From Diadema setosum (Eukaryota > Echinodermata > Echinoidea > Diadematoida > Diadematidae): a stretch of DNA of 64,000 nucleotides. The notes beneath the pieces are model-generated. The model was not told the origin of the DNA, searched no databases, and saw nothing but the letters and a program-made list of their open reading frames with translations. A program made the position numbers and the translations under genes. The stretch spans positions 15,784,579 through 15,848,578 of the forward strand of contig NC_092685.1 in NCBI RefSeq assembly GCF_964275005.1, given 5' to 3'. This document shows, piece by piece, positions 49,001-61,007 of the stretch (its first letter is position 1; every line of letters starts with the position of its first letter).

Positions 49001-52000
49001 GTAAATGCTGACCTACATTACAACTACTGCATTGAACACAACAAAAGCTATTCTTCTTGGGCCTTCATTTCTCATTTGTGACAAGTTTATGTCTAGCCAT
49101 CTCATAAAGACATACTCTATCTCCAACTCCCTCTCAGAAGCCATAAATACATACATCCCCCCTTTACACACACCCCAAACACACAAAGTATACACACACA
49201 AATACACAAAGACAAAGAGAGAAAGAGAGAGATTTCAACACTTGTGTATGCAAACAATTGATATCAATAGGCATGTATACAGAGTAGACAGCTACTATAT
49301 CTACAGTTATACATAAAAATGTTTACAAGCACATACACACAGACACCAGAAACAAACACAAACACTCATACTGCAATGCTGTACACTGGCACTGGTCCAA
49401 TGGTCCCTGACCAGTAAAAATTACCGTCCGACCAGTAACTTTTTCAGGAATGGCCCGGTAGACATATAGGGCAAAACTGGGTATGTTATACCTACACTGG
49501 TCCGACATACAGGCCGGACCAGTAGAAAAAATGGGTTAGTGTGCAGCCCTGCATACAGTACATGAAATTCTCTCCAAATAATATACACTGTTGTGCATCT
49601 CACACACTTTCACTTTGAACACAGTCTTATTGCCATTGTCACATAACTCTAGAACTGACCAGGGAGGTGGAAGTAAATTTCTTCCACCTCCCTGAACTGA
49701 CTTTCATTTGTTATCAACAGTCCTACCTCTGGCATGGTTCCAAAGAAATTAAAGGGCCTCTTTGGACCGGGATCCAGGAGGGCGTACACCGAGATAAAGG
49801 AGTAGGTACCAAATGATGTTTTGTGTTGGTACATGAATGTTGAATCTCCCAGTTCACCTTGGACAGAGTATTTCCTATAGCAGAGGAAATGGATGCATAT
49901 GATGGTCAAAGTGTACATCTGAGCACATTTGTAGGTTGAATGATTTCATCTTTTTGTTTTCCCTGTGACTGTTTTTGCTGATTCAATGCTCAAAATTAGT
50001 CATAAGATTTCAATTGCATCTTTAGAAATACCTCACTTACATCATCTTACCCATGTAATGTCACAGAATACACTTCTTAAAAATGCAAAAACAAGATGAA
50101 ATGTAACAATGTCAGAATTTTGAGTTTGCTTAAATAACTCAAAATTTGAAGCATAGTTTGAAATTTAAAATTAAAGTTTGAAATATTACCTCATCTCTGT
50201 CCAACATCATAATCTAAGAATTTCTTGAAATTCATTTTTGTAAAGGTTTTCATAATATACTTTGATAAGACCAAGATATACAATGTATGTCTTGAACTTG
50301 ATAGTGTTCAAATGCAGATCTTTTGCACACTTGGCAACACATTTAAACTTAAATGGTGGTCTCCTTGAACTTGTGTATAGCTGGTTGGCAAATTTCTCAT
50401 CATTTCTGTGGTAGATTTTAGGAAATAAAGCAAAACAAAGTCTAGATGACAAAAGGATGCTGAGAGTCTGCAGGATATACATGCACAAAAACCAGGAAAT
50501 CAATGTGCAGGGATTTTCAAAGGTACTTGCTTCAGTGACCGGTCAAATGTGGTGGAAAAAAAAAAACCACAACAAAAATGCAGAACATGATGGTGGAGAG
50601 ACACAAGGATTGTAATAGCAACATCCAGTGTGCAGAGACAAAAGGGGGAAAAAACATGGTTTCAGAGCCTTAAAAGCCATGACTGATAGATTTCACTACT
50701 TTGAAAACTTAACTGATTTATTATCATGACTAATATATGGTATCAATGCCCTGAATGTGATTTCTTCCTGTAAACACGATGACACTTGCACACTATTCAC
50801 ATGGACCCTGGGTATAAATTACAACATATTCTAGTTTATGCTCTTTGTACCTGTGCTTATTATGGCAACTAGCATTGTCTGAGGACTGTCATTTTTGACA
50901 ATTTAATCACCATATTAAACCAGTCTTTACCGATTTACATGTGATCATAAATCATGCCGTTTATGATCATGTAATATATTACTGCGACATGAAATATAAC
51001 TCACCTGTAATAATTTGTCTCATGTTTCAGATGTGGGATATCAAATGCATCTGGGGAAAAAACGAACAAATCAGAAAAATAACTGTGGTGTCATAAGCTA
51101 TATGAAGTCATGTAAATGTACATAAAGGGTACATTCATACATAATTATGGACACTATTTTTTCTTGCCACTCTTTTTTGACCAAATTGTTTCAAATGTTT
51201 GCCTTTGGTCTATAGAATACATTGAAACTCATGCTGGGTAAATCACACACACACACACACAAAAAGGTCTCACAATGTGCACATGATACAGATAACTTCC
51301 CCCTCGCCGAAATAATATGTAAAGTTTGTTAAACAAAAAAGTAATAACAATAATCCTCATAGCACAAAAGCTGTATTAATTGGTGATTGAAGAGTTATCC
51401 ATTTCTTTCTTTTTCTGTTTTGCTAGTTAATGAAATTTAGGTATAACAAGGAAAAGTAGAAATTACGCGGTGCGTAATATATGTCCCCGCCGGAAGTAGC
51501 ATTTAGTAGCAAAATGTACAATATAGGTAAAAAGATCAAGGTCAAAGGTCAAAGAAGTCAAAGGTCAAAATTCTATGTAGAAGTTTTGAAGCCCTCACCT
51601 AGTGCCATCACATAAAGCAAACGGAATCGAAATCGGGTTAGAAATGGCGAAGGAGTAGCATTTTGTAGCCAATGTACAATATAGGTAAAAAATCAAGGTC
51701 AAAGGTCAAAGAAGTCAAAGGACAAAATTCTGCGTAAAAGTTTTGAAGCCCTCACCTAGTGCCATCACATAAAGCAAACAGAATCGAAATCGGGTTAGAA
51801 ATGGCGAAGGAGTAGCATTTAATAGCAAAATGTACAATACAGGTCAAAAATCAAGGTCAGAGGTCAAAGAAGTCAAAGGTCAAAATTCTGTGTAGAAGTT
51901 TTGAAGCCCTCACCAAGTGCCATCACTTAAAGCAAACAGAATTGAAATCGGGTTACAAATGGCGAAGGAGTAGCATTTTGTAGCAAAATGTACAATTTAG

Positions 52001-55000
52001 GTCAAAAATCAAGGTCAAAGGTCAAAGAAGTCAAAGGTCAAAATTCTGTGTAGAAGTTTTGAAGCCCTCACCTAGTGCCATCATATAAAGCAAACGGAAT
52101 CGAAATCGGGTTAGAAATGGCGAAGGGGTAGCATTTTGTAGCCAATGTACAATATAGGCAAAAAATCAAGGTCAAAGGTCAAAGAAGTCAAAGGTCAAAA
52201 TTCTGTGTAGAAGTTTTGAAGCCCTCACCTAGTGCCATCATATAAAGCAAACGGAATCAAAATCGGGTTAGAAATGGCGAAGGAGTAGCATTTTGAAGCA
52301 AAATGTACAATATAGGTCAAAGGTCAAGGTCAAAGGTCACAACTGAAATTCTTTATAGAAGTTTCAAAGCTCCCATGTAGTGCTATCATATAAAGCAAAC
52401 AGAATCAAAATCGGGTTAGAAATGGCGAAGGAGTAGCATTTTGAACATTTTGATCACACACGGACGCACGGACGCACGGACGGACACACGGACGCACGGA
52501 CGGACACACGGACACACACACATACGGAGCCCGTTTCATAGTCCCCTGCTCGAACTCGTTCGGCGGGGACAATAAAACAAGAAGTGAAATCAGAAGAACT
52601 TTGAATGCAACAGCTCACTTTTCAGTCTATGTTGCTGCTATGATTCCACTTTAGACCACTGATACACGTACTGTATGCATTAACCCGATGAGGACAAGTC
52701 CCGAGTATACTCGGGCAGGGATCTACGGAAATGCGTGTTGTAGCAAAATTAGTCCGTCCTCAACAGGTTAAAGGTACTAGCCCACATTTGCAAACCCACG
52801 AAAATCAAAACTGCATAAAACAGGTCCAATATGACTTCAAGTACAAGTTATAACAGTAACATACCTCACCTGTCGCTCTTTGTCTATACCATTCGATAAA
52901 AGAGAGAAAATCATCGTTTTAAAATCAATTTTCAAACCGGGTCAACCCGACCCAAAATCGAATTACGAGCGCGGGCTATAGCTACGTACATTGTACATGT
53001 AACACGTACGTGGACCAGAGCTAGCGAGCGTTATACGCATGCATATGGATTAGGGTGCATTTTCATTTATTTTTATGAAAGTAATGGACTAATTGGAACG
53101 AAATTTTGCACAGGTGTTACTGCAATCATACCCAAACTCCATGCTAACTATGAGACCAATTGCTGCAGGTTTACAAATGTGGGCTAATACCTTTAATAGA
53201 ATGACAACATGAACACAGGGAAAGAGATTTGTGTGTGTATGTGTACAGGTACACTGAAACAGAATCCTTTATCACGAACAGAAAGAATCAATAGATGGTT
53301 GTATAAAAAATATGATTCTGCAGATTATGCTAAGCCTTGAACATAATAGTCCTTTGAGTCCATGAGAAAATATTTTGAAGAACTCAAATTTATGTATGTA
53401 AGTACAAACATATTATGTGTCAAATGTTAGGCAACAAGTGAAAACCAAAGTTTCTTCTCTAATCGATGACTTATTGTACATTGCTCAGTGTAAAATCTAC
53501 TTTGGCAGCATATAGAAAATACATCCATTACTTATGCAGTGTACTTAAATTTAGGTCATGGAAAACAATGAAGCAATCACAGATTGGGATTAGATGGTAC
53601 ACCTACAAAGTAGGTAGAATATCATAGGACAGATATCAATGCTGACTGTTATACATTCCGTTGTATAAAGGAGTTAAAAACAACATGAATACTTGCACTA
53701 TCACTACTACTAATAGTAATACTTGATACTATCAGTAATCTAACAATAATAACAAAAGCAATAACCAGCACACGAGCTCTCCAATGACCAAAAACTATTC
53801 ATATGAATATGATATTATGTATTGTTGGTGTTGTTGTTTTAAAGAGAAAAAGAAGAAAGAGAGAGATAGAGAGAGAAAATGTATTGTTTGATGTTTTTAA
53901 TGTCTCTTGATGGGCAATTTGTAGGTTCACATAAAGTACATGTGTCATAGCCAAATGCAAACAACATTTCACTGGCTAAATCTAATAGGGAGTATGCAGT
54001 AAATTATCATTGTTGGATGTAGGCTTTCAGTGTGGCCAACCTACACATATGTACTGCCCAAGATATTACACTCACATCCTGTCCAAGTGTGTTAAAGGAT
54101 AACTCTTCCCACATAGAGATTTTTCCCCATTCAAATAATGAAATGGAACAATGCAACAGCCAACATTGAGAGATAACAAGCGCTATACTGACCAGGGGTC
54201 GCACTTAACTTTTTTTTTAACTAGCCAGGCGGACTACTTAGAATCAATTTTGACACTGAAGCAATATTTTGGCTAGCCAGACGGACTAGTTACTTCAGAA
54301 TTTTGTGATTTTTAGCTAGTCCGACATGATTTTGGGTGGCCAATGGCCAGCGGACCATCGCCAATTTCGAACCCTGCTGACCAGCAAGTCACAGAGCTAC
54401 ATAAATGGTCTAAAAGAAAAGCGTTTACAATAACATCTCAATGATATCTCAAAGAGCTTTAGTCATATTGATTTTTTTTTATAACTTCAAGGTGAATGTA
54501 AGTAATTTTACATCCTCTTTTGTATAATCATTTCCAGGATCAATCAAGGATATCACATTTGTACTGTATACATTCTATAGCAGACAATGATGTCTGTAAA
54601 AATAAAAGAACAATAAACACTCCAATTCTAGGACTTAATGTGAGGACACAAATAGGACACAAGTGATAATCGCCCCTCCCCCCACCAAAAAAAAAAAAAA
54701 GAAAGAAAAAAAAAAGAGACCCAGTACCAAAGAGGTTCTATATGTAATAGAGCGCGCGCTCGCATACATTGTAGAAGCGGGGCCAATTGAACGACCCGCC
54801 ACCATTAGCAACTCCTAGAAGCCTGAACCCGGAAGTGCCTATAGTAATACACGTAAAGTACAGCTTCGGAGGTGGGGTTGGGTTGGAAAAATCATTCTAA
54901 TTTTAAGGAAAATCAATATTTGTCCATATGCCTCCCGATTTTATAAGAGAGATACATTCTCAACACAGTATACATGTTTTGATGAAAAAAGGACTTGCTC

Positions 55001-58000
55001 TAATGTGTCAAATATGTGCAAAATTGCCAAACAGGCATTCATGTATTCATACTACATAATAAAGATTGCAGAAAGGTACAGTTGTGTGTGTTTGGTATGG
55101 GAGTACTGATTTGACATAATGTCACTTAGAAACATCAAACACACATACAACACATACAACACACACTCCCACACACACCCACAACAAACACACACATACG
55201 CATTGTGTGTGTGTGTGTGTGTGTGTGTTGAAATTGAAAAACAAAAAAGTGTTTGTGTGTGTTGTGTGTGTGTGTGTGTTGGAATTTGAAATAAAAAAAA
55301 AGTGGTTTGGTGTGTACGTGTATGTGCGTATGTGTGTGTTTGTTGTGAGTGTGTGTATTTGTTATGGGTGTGTGTGGGAAGTGTGTGTTGTATGTGCGTC
55401 TGATGTTTCTAAGTGACATATATTATGTGAAATCAGTACTCCCATACCAAAGAGTATACACTGTACCTTTCTGCAATCTTTATAATTAGTAGTATGAATG
55501 CATGAATGCCTGTTTGGCAATTTTGGCTTCATGTTAAGGCACATATTTGACGTATTAGAGCAAGTCCTTTTTTCATCAAAACATGTATACTGTTATGAGA
55601 ATGTATCTCTCTTATAAAATCCGGAGGCATATGGACAAATATTTATTTTCCTTGAAATTAGAATTATTTTTCCAACCCAACCCCATCTTCGAAGCTGTAC
55701 TTTACGTGTATTACTATAGGCACTTCGGGGTTCAGGCTTCTGGTAGTCGACCTCTTTCGTGCGCGTGCGCCACTGTTCAATTGGCCCCGTTTTCATTTGT
55801 ACGCACTGTATGGTGAGCGCTTACTCTATTACAGAACCTCTTTGCCCAGTACCCAGTACCACAGTGGGTTTCATTGTCCAACACTCACCCCAGTATCCTA
55901 AGTTTACCTTTTACACATTCTTGCAGACTATCACCTAAGAGGAACACATCAAACTTGAGGAGCCTTGGGGAACCTCCTGTCCCTCCTGTCCCAGCAGAGT
56001 TGGGAGCCAACCCTGGATCTGCCATTCAAGCTTTAAATCACACTCTCTAATGTACTTACTCAGAGCATTTCTTGCTTTATAGAAGAAGGTTTTTTTGAAG
56101 ATTCTCTAGCTTGGGGGATCCCAGGGGGACATGTTGCCTATTAGTTCAATCATATTCTATCACCCTGGCCAGGATCCATCATGAACATACTTCGATCTAT
56201 GCATGTACACCTGAGTGTACAGTCACTAATGTACTTATTCACAGCATTAACTTATCTCTATCACATCTGGTTCCAGAGAAGAAGATTTTCAAAGATTTCT
56301 CAATTTCAGGGCTATGGGGCCCTCCGGGGGTAGGGGGCATTGGGCCCACTTGAAGAAACTGAGATCCTATCACCCTAGGGATGCTACCTGCCAAGTTTGG
56401 TGAAAATCCATCAAAAGGTTTTCAAGAAGAAGCTGAAAATGTAAACAGTTTATGCATGGTCCACAACAAACAACCCATGACGGAATATGAATGATCACAA
56501 TGAAAGGTAGCTCAATTTAGCCTTTGGCTCAGGTATGAAGCTGAAACTGATGATTCAAACTTTGAGTCACCCATTTGGGTGTAATGTTTGATGACTATTT
56601 TCTTCTCTTCATAAGATTAATTCTCCAAACATTTTCACTAATCAGTCACAATCAAGCTGTTGTTCTCAGTCACATTCATGTGACCATGTTCAATAAAGTG
56701 CGAAATGGAATGCTAGGTACCCTCCAGATCCCCCCCCCCCCCCACCCCACGCACACACCTGTGCTTTCTTCCACTGTGAGAGTCTTGAGAGATGGCAGAA
56801 AAAGTAAATCTGCACAGATCTCACACGCATGACACAAAATATGTTTCTCTTTGTTGGCCTGGCCTGCTCCCTCATCTGCATGATTGGATAAGACACTCTG
56901 GCGAGATTCCCTCATCCCCCTTTAGATACACTTGATGCCAACTGTGAAATGGCCTGATCAATTTCACTCTGCTGGAGCAGAATCGAGGTCTCTCGGTAAC
57001 CAGCATATATACCATTTGTATATATATACGCATGCTTGGGTCTGGAATTATGCATGACTGTGAAAAAGACGTCACGGCCAAACCCTGGGGAAGGGAGCAT
57101 GCTCCTTATATCAATCCACTCATGTCCAAACATACACATCCATACAATGTGTATGTATATCATGGTATGCCTGTAGTATTCCTACCAATGCACGAGACGG
57201 CTCGTGCAATGTGTGAACAACCAGAGGACAGAGAAAGAGGTATACAGCACTTAACAGAACTAGACCTCTCTTCCACCTCCTCTCCGCCTCTATCCCTGAC
57301 CCTATCCCCCCCCCCCCCCCAAGAAAAAGACAAAATGATGATGATCATGTTTTAACAAAATGTGCAATAAAGGCCAATATAATGGACACATAATTTGAGA
57401 GCACAAATTTACTTAATTAATTTAGATAAATGGCTGTGGCTATAATTTGTTTACCCATAGCTAAGAAATATCTTTTATTACTCCTTTTTTTTTTTTGAGA
57501 GCAGCGCACAAGTGCAGCTTTTTTCTTCTCCTGCTCTATCATTCTCCTTTTTTTCTTCTTTTATAATTTGCATTAATATTCCTCTAAAAAAGAATAAAAA
57601 AAGAAAATGTAATTTGTCAATGCTGGCTGACATTCCTGCAATACAACAGCAAGAATCATACATATGTCACATCCTGAGAGATATAAAATGTACAATCTGT
57701 AATAAAGTCATAGAGAAAGAGAAGGAGGGGAGAGAGAAGAGAGAGAGAGAGATGGGAAGTGAGAGACTGACAGAAGGTGGAACCAAGGAAGTATGAACAT
57801 ACAAACAAGGTAAGGTGACAGAGACAAATTATTCAAAAAGAGACAGACAGTTAGGCACATTCTTCTGAGAAACATAGAAATCTTTATTACAGGCTATCCA
57901 CCACATTTTGGTCTAATACTTCGATTGATTTTGCTCAGAGCTGCATTCTTGGTCAAGAGGTATAAAGGTGTAACCATACAAGTTTCTGTTACATGTATAT

Positions 58001-61000
58001 GATCTAAATTTTGCGTTGGTGTTTGTTGATGCTAATCAATAACATATTATTGTTTTAAATTTCTGTATTGTCCAATTAATAAACATAATGAAATTACATA
58101 AAGAGAGACAAAATATGCATACTGGATATGAATTCCAAAAAGATGTGTCAACATTACGAAAAGAAGAGAGGAAGACGAGCAAAATAAAGTTGAGAATTGA
58201 AGTTAGCTGTGTGAATTGAGGTCACATACTTAAGAAGTAAACAGTAATATCTCAATGACCCTTTATACAACCCTGTAGTTCAAGAGAAATGTCAACACTT
58301 CAAAGTTTCCCTGTACAAACACCTTTTGCTCTCCATCCCCTATGATATTTGTCAAACTTGTGCTGACTGCACAGCGAAGAGAATACTTGTGGTAATATTG
58401 CATGTACACCAAAATGTTTCATAGAGGTACAATTCTTGAAAAAAAAAAGGCAGCCTATAATGCCTGAAAACATTCTGCAGATACCATTTGTCGTTGTTAT
58501 TATCGTTTATCTAATCAGCAAGATGAACAGTGCTTGTGAGGTGCAACCCTGATATCTATGTGTTCAAGTGCATTTATCAACTCACTTCTGGTGCAGAATT
58601 AAGGTTTCCAAACAACTTTAAAGATAATAAAAAGTTTTGGTACCTCAAAAATTTCCTTGTCTTAGTTTGTGTTTCAGGTTAAAGTACCTTTCATATAACT
58701 AACACTGTGAGACTTACTCGCCCCAAAGTGCTCTCATGTCTTAGTAATCATGCAATTAACTGCGACCAGCAGTCCCATACGCATAGCGTAATCGGGCTTT
58801 GCATTGTAGCATTCAGGATCATGACAGATTTAGTATCGCGGGATAAATGTTAACTTAAAATCCCAAAAATTCTTCAATTAGAAGACTTACCAATTAAGGT
58901 GAAGTATTGAAAACAGGCTTCGGGCAACGTTTGGTTCTGCCTATAGTCCCTTTCTGTTCGAATTGATGACTGAATGTGACTCGGCCGAGAGGACCTTGGG
59001 AGAGCTACATACACCATGTACACTGAATACTACAGCCAGTGCATGCGAACACATCACATGCGCACAAATTTCAAATCCCATATCAACGGATAAGATGTTT
59101 GTGTGCGCATGCGCTGGCCGTAGTAGTCAGTGTATGCATCGGTCCATGGTGTATGTAGCTCTCCCAAGGTCCTCTCAACCAACATTCAGTCATCAATTCG
59201 AAAAGAAAGGGACTATTGGCAGAACCAAACGTTGTTCGAAGCCTGTTTTCAATACTTCAACTTAATTGGTAAGTCTTCATATCGAAGAAATTTTGGGATT
59301 TTTAATTGACATTTACCCGCGATACTAATTCTGTCATGATCCTATGCGTATGGGGCTGCTGGTCGCAGTTAGCTATGCGTACAATGGGCTGCACGCTGCT
59401 GGTCGCAGTCAGTGGTTTCGTACAATATTTATCGACGCTGTACGGCGACGGCTCTGGTACGAAACCATTATTGCATAATTACTAAGACATGAGAGCACTT
59501 TGGGGCGAGTAATTCTCACAGACAACGTACTTTAACGTAATACACAAACCAAGACAAGGAAATTCAGGGAAACTTTTGAGGTACCAAAACTTTTTATTAT
59601 CTTTAAGGGAGTTTTGGGCAGTTGATAAACGCAAGGCTGTTATGATTATAGGGTTAGAAGCATACTTCTGAAACACACAAACATGAAAAGTGCCATCGCA
59701 AACACATTTGAGCCACAAATGCTTTTCTGTACACTACAGTTGATAAACGTTAACTTTTTTTGAAATGCATTTATAGCTCATACCTAGCCACGCCAACCAC
59801 TGCCAACTACACACCTCCACTCCTCGGGTCAAACTGCGTAATGGAGCTGCGCAGTGACAAGGTCTCCTTGTCGACTCACAACAGAGTTGAAAAATGCAAT
59901 AACTCGAGAAACATAATCCAAAAGGTGTTTGCAAAGACGTTTTGGTACTGGGTATTGAAACACGCTTCAAACATGGGAAAGTTGATAAACGCAGTGTTAA
60001 CTATTATTGTTCATCTAATCAGGAGCAAGATTGGACAGTGCTTATAAGGATAATCCGTCAACCCCGATCATCTGTCTATGTCCTGGATGATAAATGTGAC
60101 CAGTTCCACAGTCACACCATGTCAGCCCTCCCACAACGATAGAAATAGGTACGAGAATTAAAGGGAAGATAAACCCCAAAAGCAATGTGGATTGAGTGAA
60201 AGCAGCAACATTAGTAGAACACATCAGTGAAAGTTTGAAGAAAATCGGACAATCGATGCAAAAGTTATGAATTTTTAAAGTTTTGGTGTTGGAACCGCTG
60301 GACGAGGAGACTACTAGAGGTTATGACGTATGAGTGGACAACAATACCAAGAAAATATAAAGAAAATTCTACAAAAATCCATTTTTCATGAAAATTACAA
60401 ATTCCATCAACTTGATATTGACATATGTTAGGGGTAGCAATTATTCCCCCTGCTTTCTGAAAGAGGTTGGTCCATTGCTCTTTCATAATTCTAGAAAAGT
60501 GAATTTTTGTTGAATTTCCTTTATATTTTCTTTGTATTGTTGTCCACTCATACGTCATATCCTCTAGTAGTCTCCTCATCCAGCGGTTTCAACACCAAAA
60601 CTTTAAAAATTCATAACTTTTGCATCGATTGTCCGATTTTCCGCAAACTTTAACTGATGTGTTCTACTAATGTTGCTGCTTTCACTCAATCCACATTGCT
60701 ATTTGGGTTTACCTTCCCTTTAATCTTCCACGATGCAATCTTGCTAATTAATGGACCTGTGGCATCTCTCCTTCAGCAGTACCCTATAACATGATGGTTT
60801 CAGTTTTAAACAAATTAATGTGAAACTAAAAGCAAACAAGTGATTGATTGGGGATGTACGTCCACTTACCATGATTGCCTCTGACATCAATCCACACAGT
60901 CTTCTCCGGCACATGAGCGTGCTTGATAGCATTCTGATAAGTCTGCCACTCAATTTCAAACTGCGTCGATCCGATGTTATCATAAGTCTTCGCGTCAGTC

Positions 61001-61007
61001 AGATCAC
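40243..61007 (-). CDS. TMEM62: Transmembrane protein 62, 5'-partial: 12 exons, last 553 aa visible
   Basis: Multi-pass membrane protein with an N-terminal calcineurin-like metallophosphoesterase domain; cellular role poorly known. Exons in transcript order: 61007-60870, 51050-51005, 49874-49727, 47963-47833, 46168-46046, 44736-44581, 43966-43807, 43373-43263, 42321-42237, 41732-41634, 41202-41084, 40587-40243 (stop TAA 40245-40243). Phases agree at every junction and introns are GT-AG. Phosphoesterase motifs: GDLTDAK opens the first visible exon, GNHD spans the first junction, then FFGHYPTST and CGHLHSLGG. The DxH motif expected before GDLTD is missing because earlier exons lie beyond 64000. 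PGPKRPFNFFG, AFDHDLLSFVDVRFDEWPA and LITNPK match vertebrate TMEM62. An immunoglobulin-like segment follows (about VLVFSPDPIKSV to LHSIKV), then hydrophobic segments in the last four exons (for example LLVGFLLGTITI, FYSFVVMLVYPFI and VWVLLCIPGMVLGFLW). The visible 553 residues agree with the matching part of the human protein (643 aa in all). Confidence 0.95.
42828..43074. mobile_element. TACTGTAA MITE, degraded copy 3
   Basis: Starts TACAGTAAATGCCCGTGGCA and ends CTCTAACAGTA. GCATGCTTTTATTTTCCAGC and CAAATTTTCACC blocks keep the order seen at 34409-34621. It lies in the TMEM62 intron between exons 42321-42237 and 43373-43263. Confidence 0.55.
45992..46022. repeat. (TG)n microsatellite
   Basis: About 15 TG units, about 24 bp from a TMEM62 exon boundary at 46046. 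Confidence 0.9.
46463..47064. mobile_element. About 600-bp foldback MITE
   Basis: The left arm GAAAGTTAGTCTGA is mirrored by TCAGACTAACTTATAACTGG on the right. Further paired blocks include GATGAAAATAAGG/CTAATTTTCATC, GCTAATTTTTC/AAATTAGC and GATGATGTCATC/GATAACATCATC. Lies in a TMEM62 intron. Confidence 0.65.
49374..49551. mobile_element. ACTGGTCC hAT-like MITE, copy 2
   Basis: Opposite-oriented relative of 24169-24355: starts CAATGCTGTACACTGGCAC, contains TAACTTTTTCAGGAATGG, and ends GGGTTAGTGTGCAGCCCTG. Lies in a TMEM62 intron. Confidence 0.75.
51482..52571. mobile_element. GTCCCCGCCG-ended element with six 157-bp tandem units
   Basis: Outer ends GTCCCCGCCG (51482) and CGGCGGGGAC (52571) are inverted. 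Between about 51500 and 52445 a 157-158 bp unit occurs six times (phase marker GCCCTCACC or its variant at 51591, 51748, 51906, 52064, 52221 and 52369). Each unit carries AAGGTCAAAGGTCA or a close variant and GAAATGGCGAAGGAGTAGC. A GGACGCACGGAC tract precedes the right end. In the 9.8-kb TMEM62 intron. Confidence 0.85.
52680..52771. mobile_element. 92-bp TTAA MITE, copy 2
   Basis: TTAACCCGATGAGGACAAG at the left, CCGTCCTCAACAGGTTAA at the right, with the same internal CCCGAGTATACTCGGG palindrome and ATGCGTGTTGTAGCAAAAT block as 15219-15311. Confidence 0.9.
54196..54376. mobile_element. hAT-like MITE with 8-bp duplication
   Basis: Flanked by exact CTGACCAG (54188-54195 and 54377-54384). Starts GGGTCGCACTTAAC and ends TTCGAACCCTG; GGCTAGCCAGACGGACTAG-type motifs repeat inside. 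In the 9.8-kb TMEM62 intron. Confidence 0.75.
54718..55855. repeat. Long inverted repeat, about 1.1 kb, with a TG/CA centre
   Basis: The left arm from CCAGTACCAAAGAGGTTC to about 55200 is mirrored by the right arm ending GAACCTCTTTGCCCAGTAC. Paired markers include AAGTACAGCTTCGGAGG/AAGCTGTACTTTACG, GGACTTGCTCTAAT/AGAGCAAGTCC and CACTTAGAAACATC/GATGTTTCTAAGTG. The centre is a TG/CA microsatellite. Confidence 0.9.
56042..56530. repeat. Two related direct units with a GGGGGATCC / GGGGCCC core
   Basis: Both units run from CTAATGTACTTA through AGAAGAAG, TTGAAGAT or TCAAAGAT, and TCTATCACCCT or CCTATCACCCT. The second continues into GCCAAGTTTGGTGAAAATCC and ends GGTAGCTCAATTTAGCC. Dispersed-repeat character; type unknown. 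Confidence 0.6.
58615..59608. repeat. Long inverted repeat, about 1 kb
   Basis: The left arm begins AACTTTAAAGATAATAAAAA and the right arm ends in its mirror TTTTTATTATCTTTAAGG. Paired markers include TCGCCCCAAAGTGCTCTCAT, GCAACGTTTGGTTCTGCC and CCTTGGGAGAGCTACATACA; the centre is near 59075. The right arm carries an extra block of about 90 bp with GGTTTCGTAC and GTACGAAACC. Confidence 0.9.
60158..60723. mobile_element. TTAAAGGGAAG foldback element, 566 bp
   Basis: TTAAAGGGAAGATAAACCC is mirrored by GGGTTTACCTTCCCTTTAA, with TTAA at both edges. Arms of about 210 bp include CAATGTGGATTGAGTGAAAG and ATAACTTTTGCATCGATTG mirrors. It lies 147 bp from the first visible TMEM62 exon. Confidence 0.85.

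Noticed and set aside
51500-52445. CRISPR-like array
   Set aside because: The repeated 157-bp units are contiguous, with no unique spacers; the host is an animal genome.
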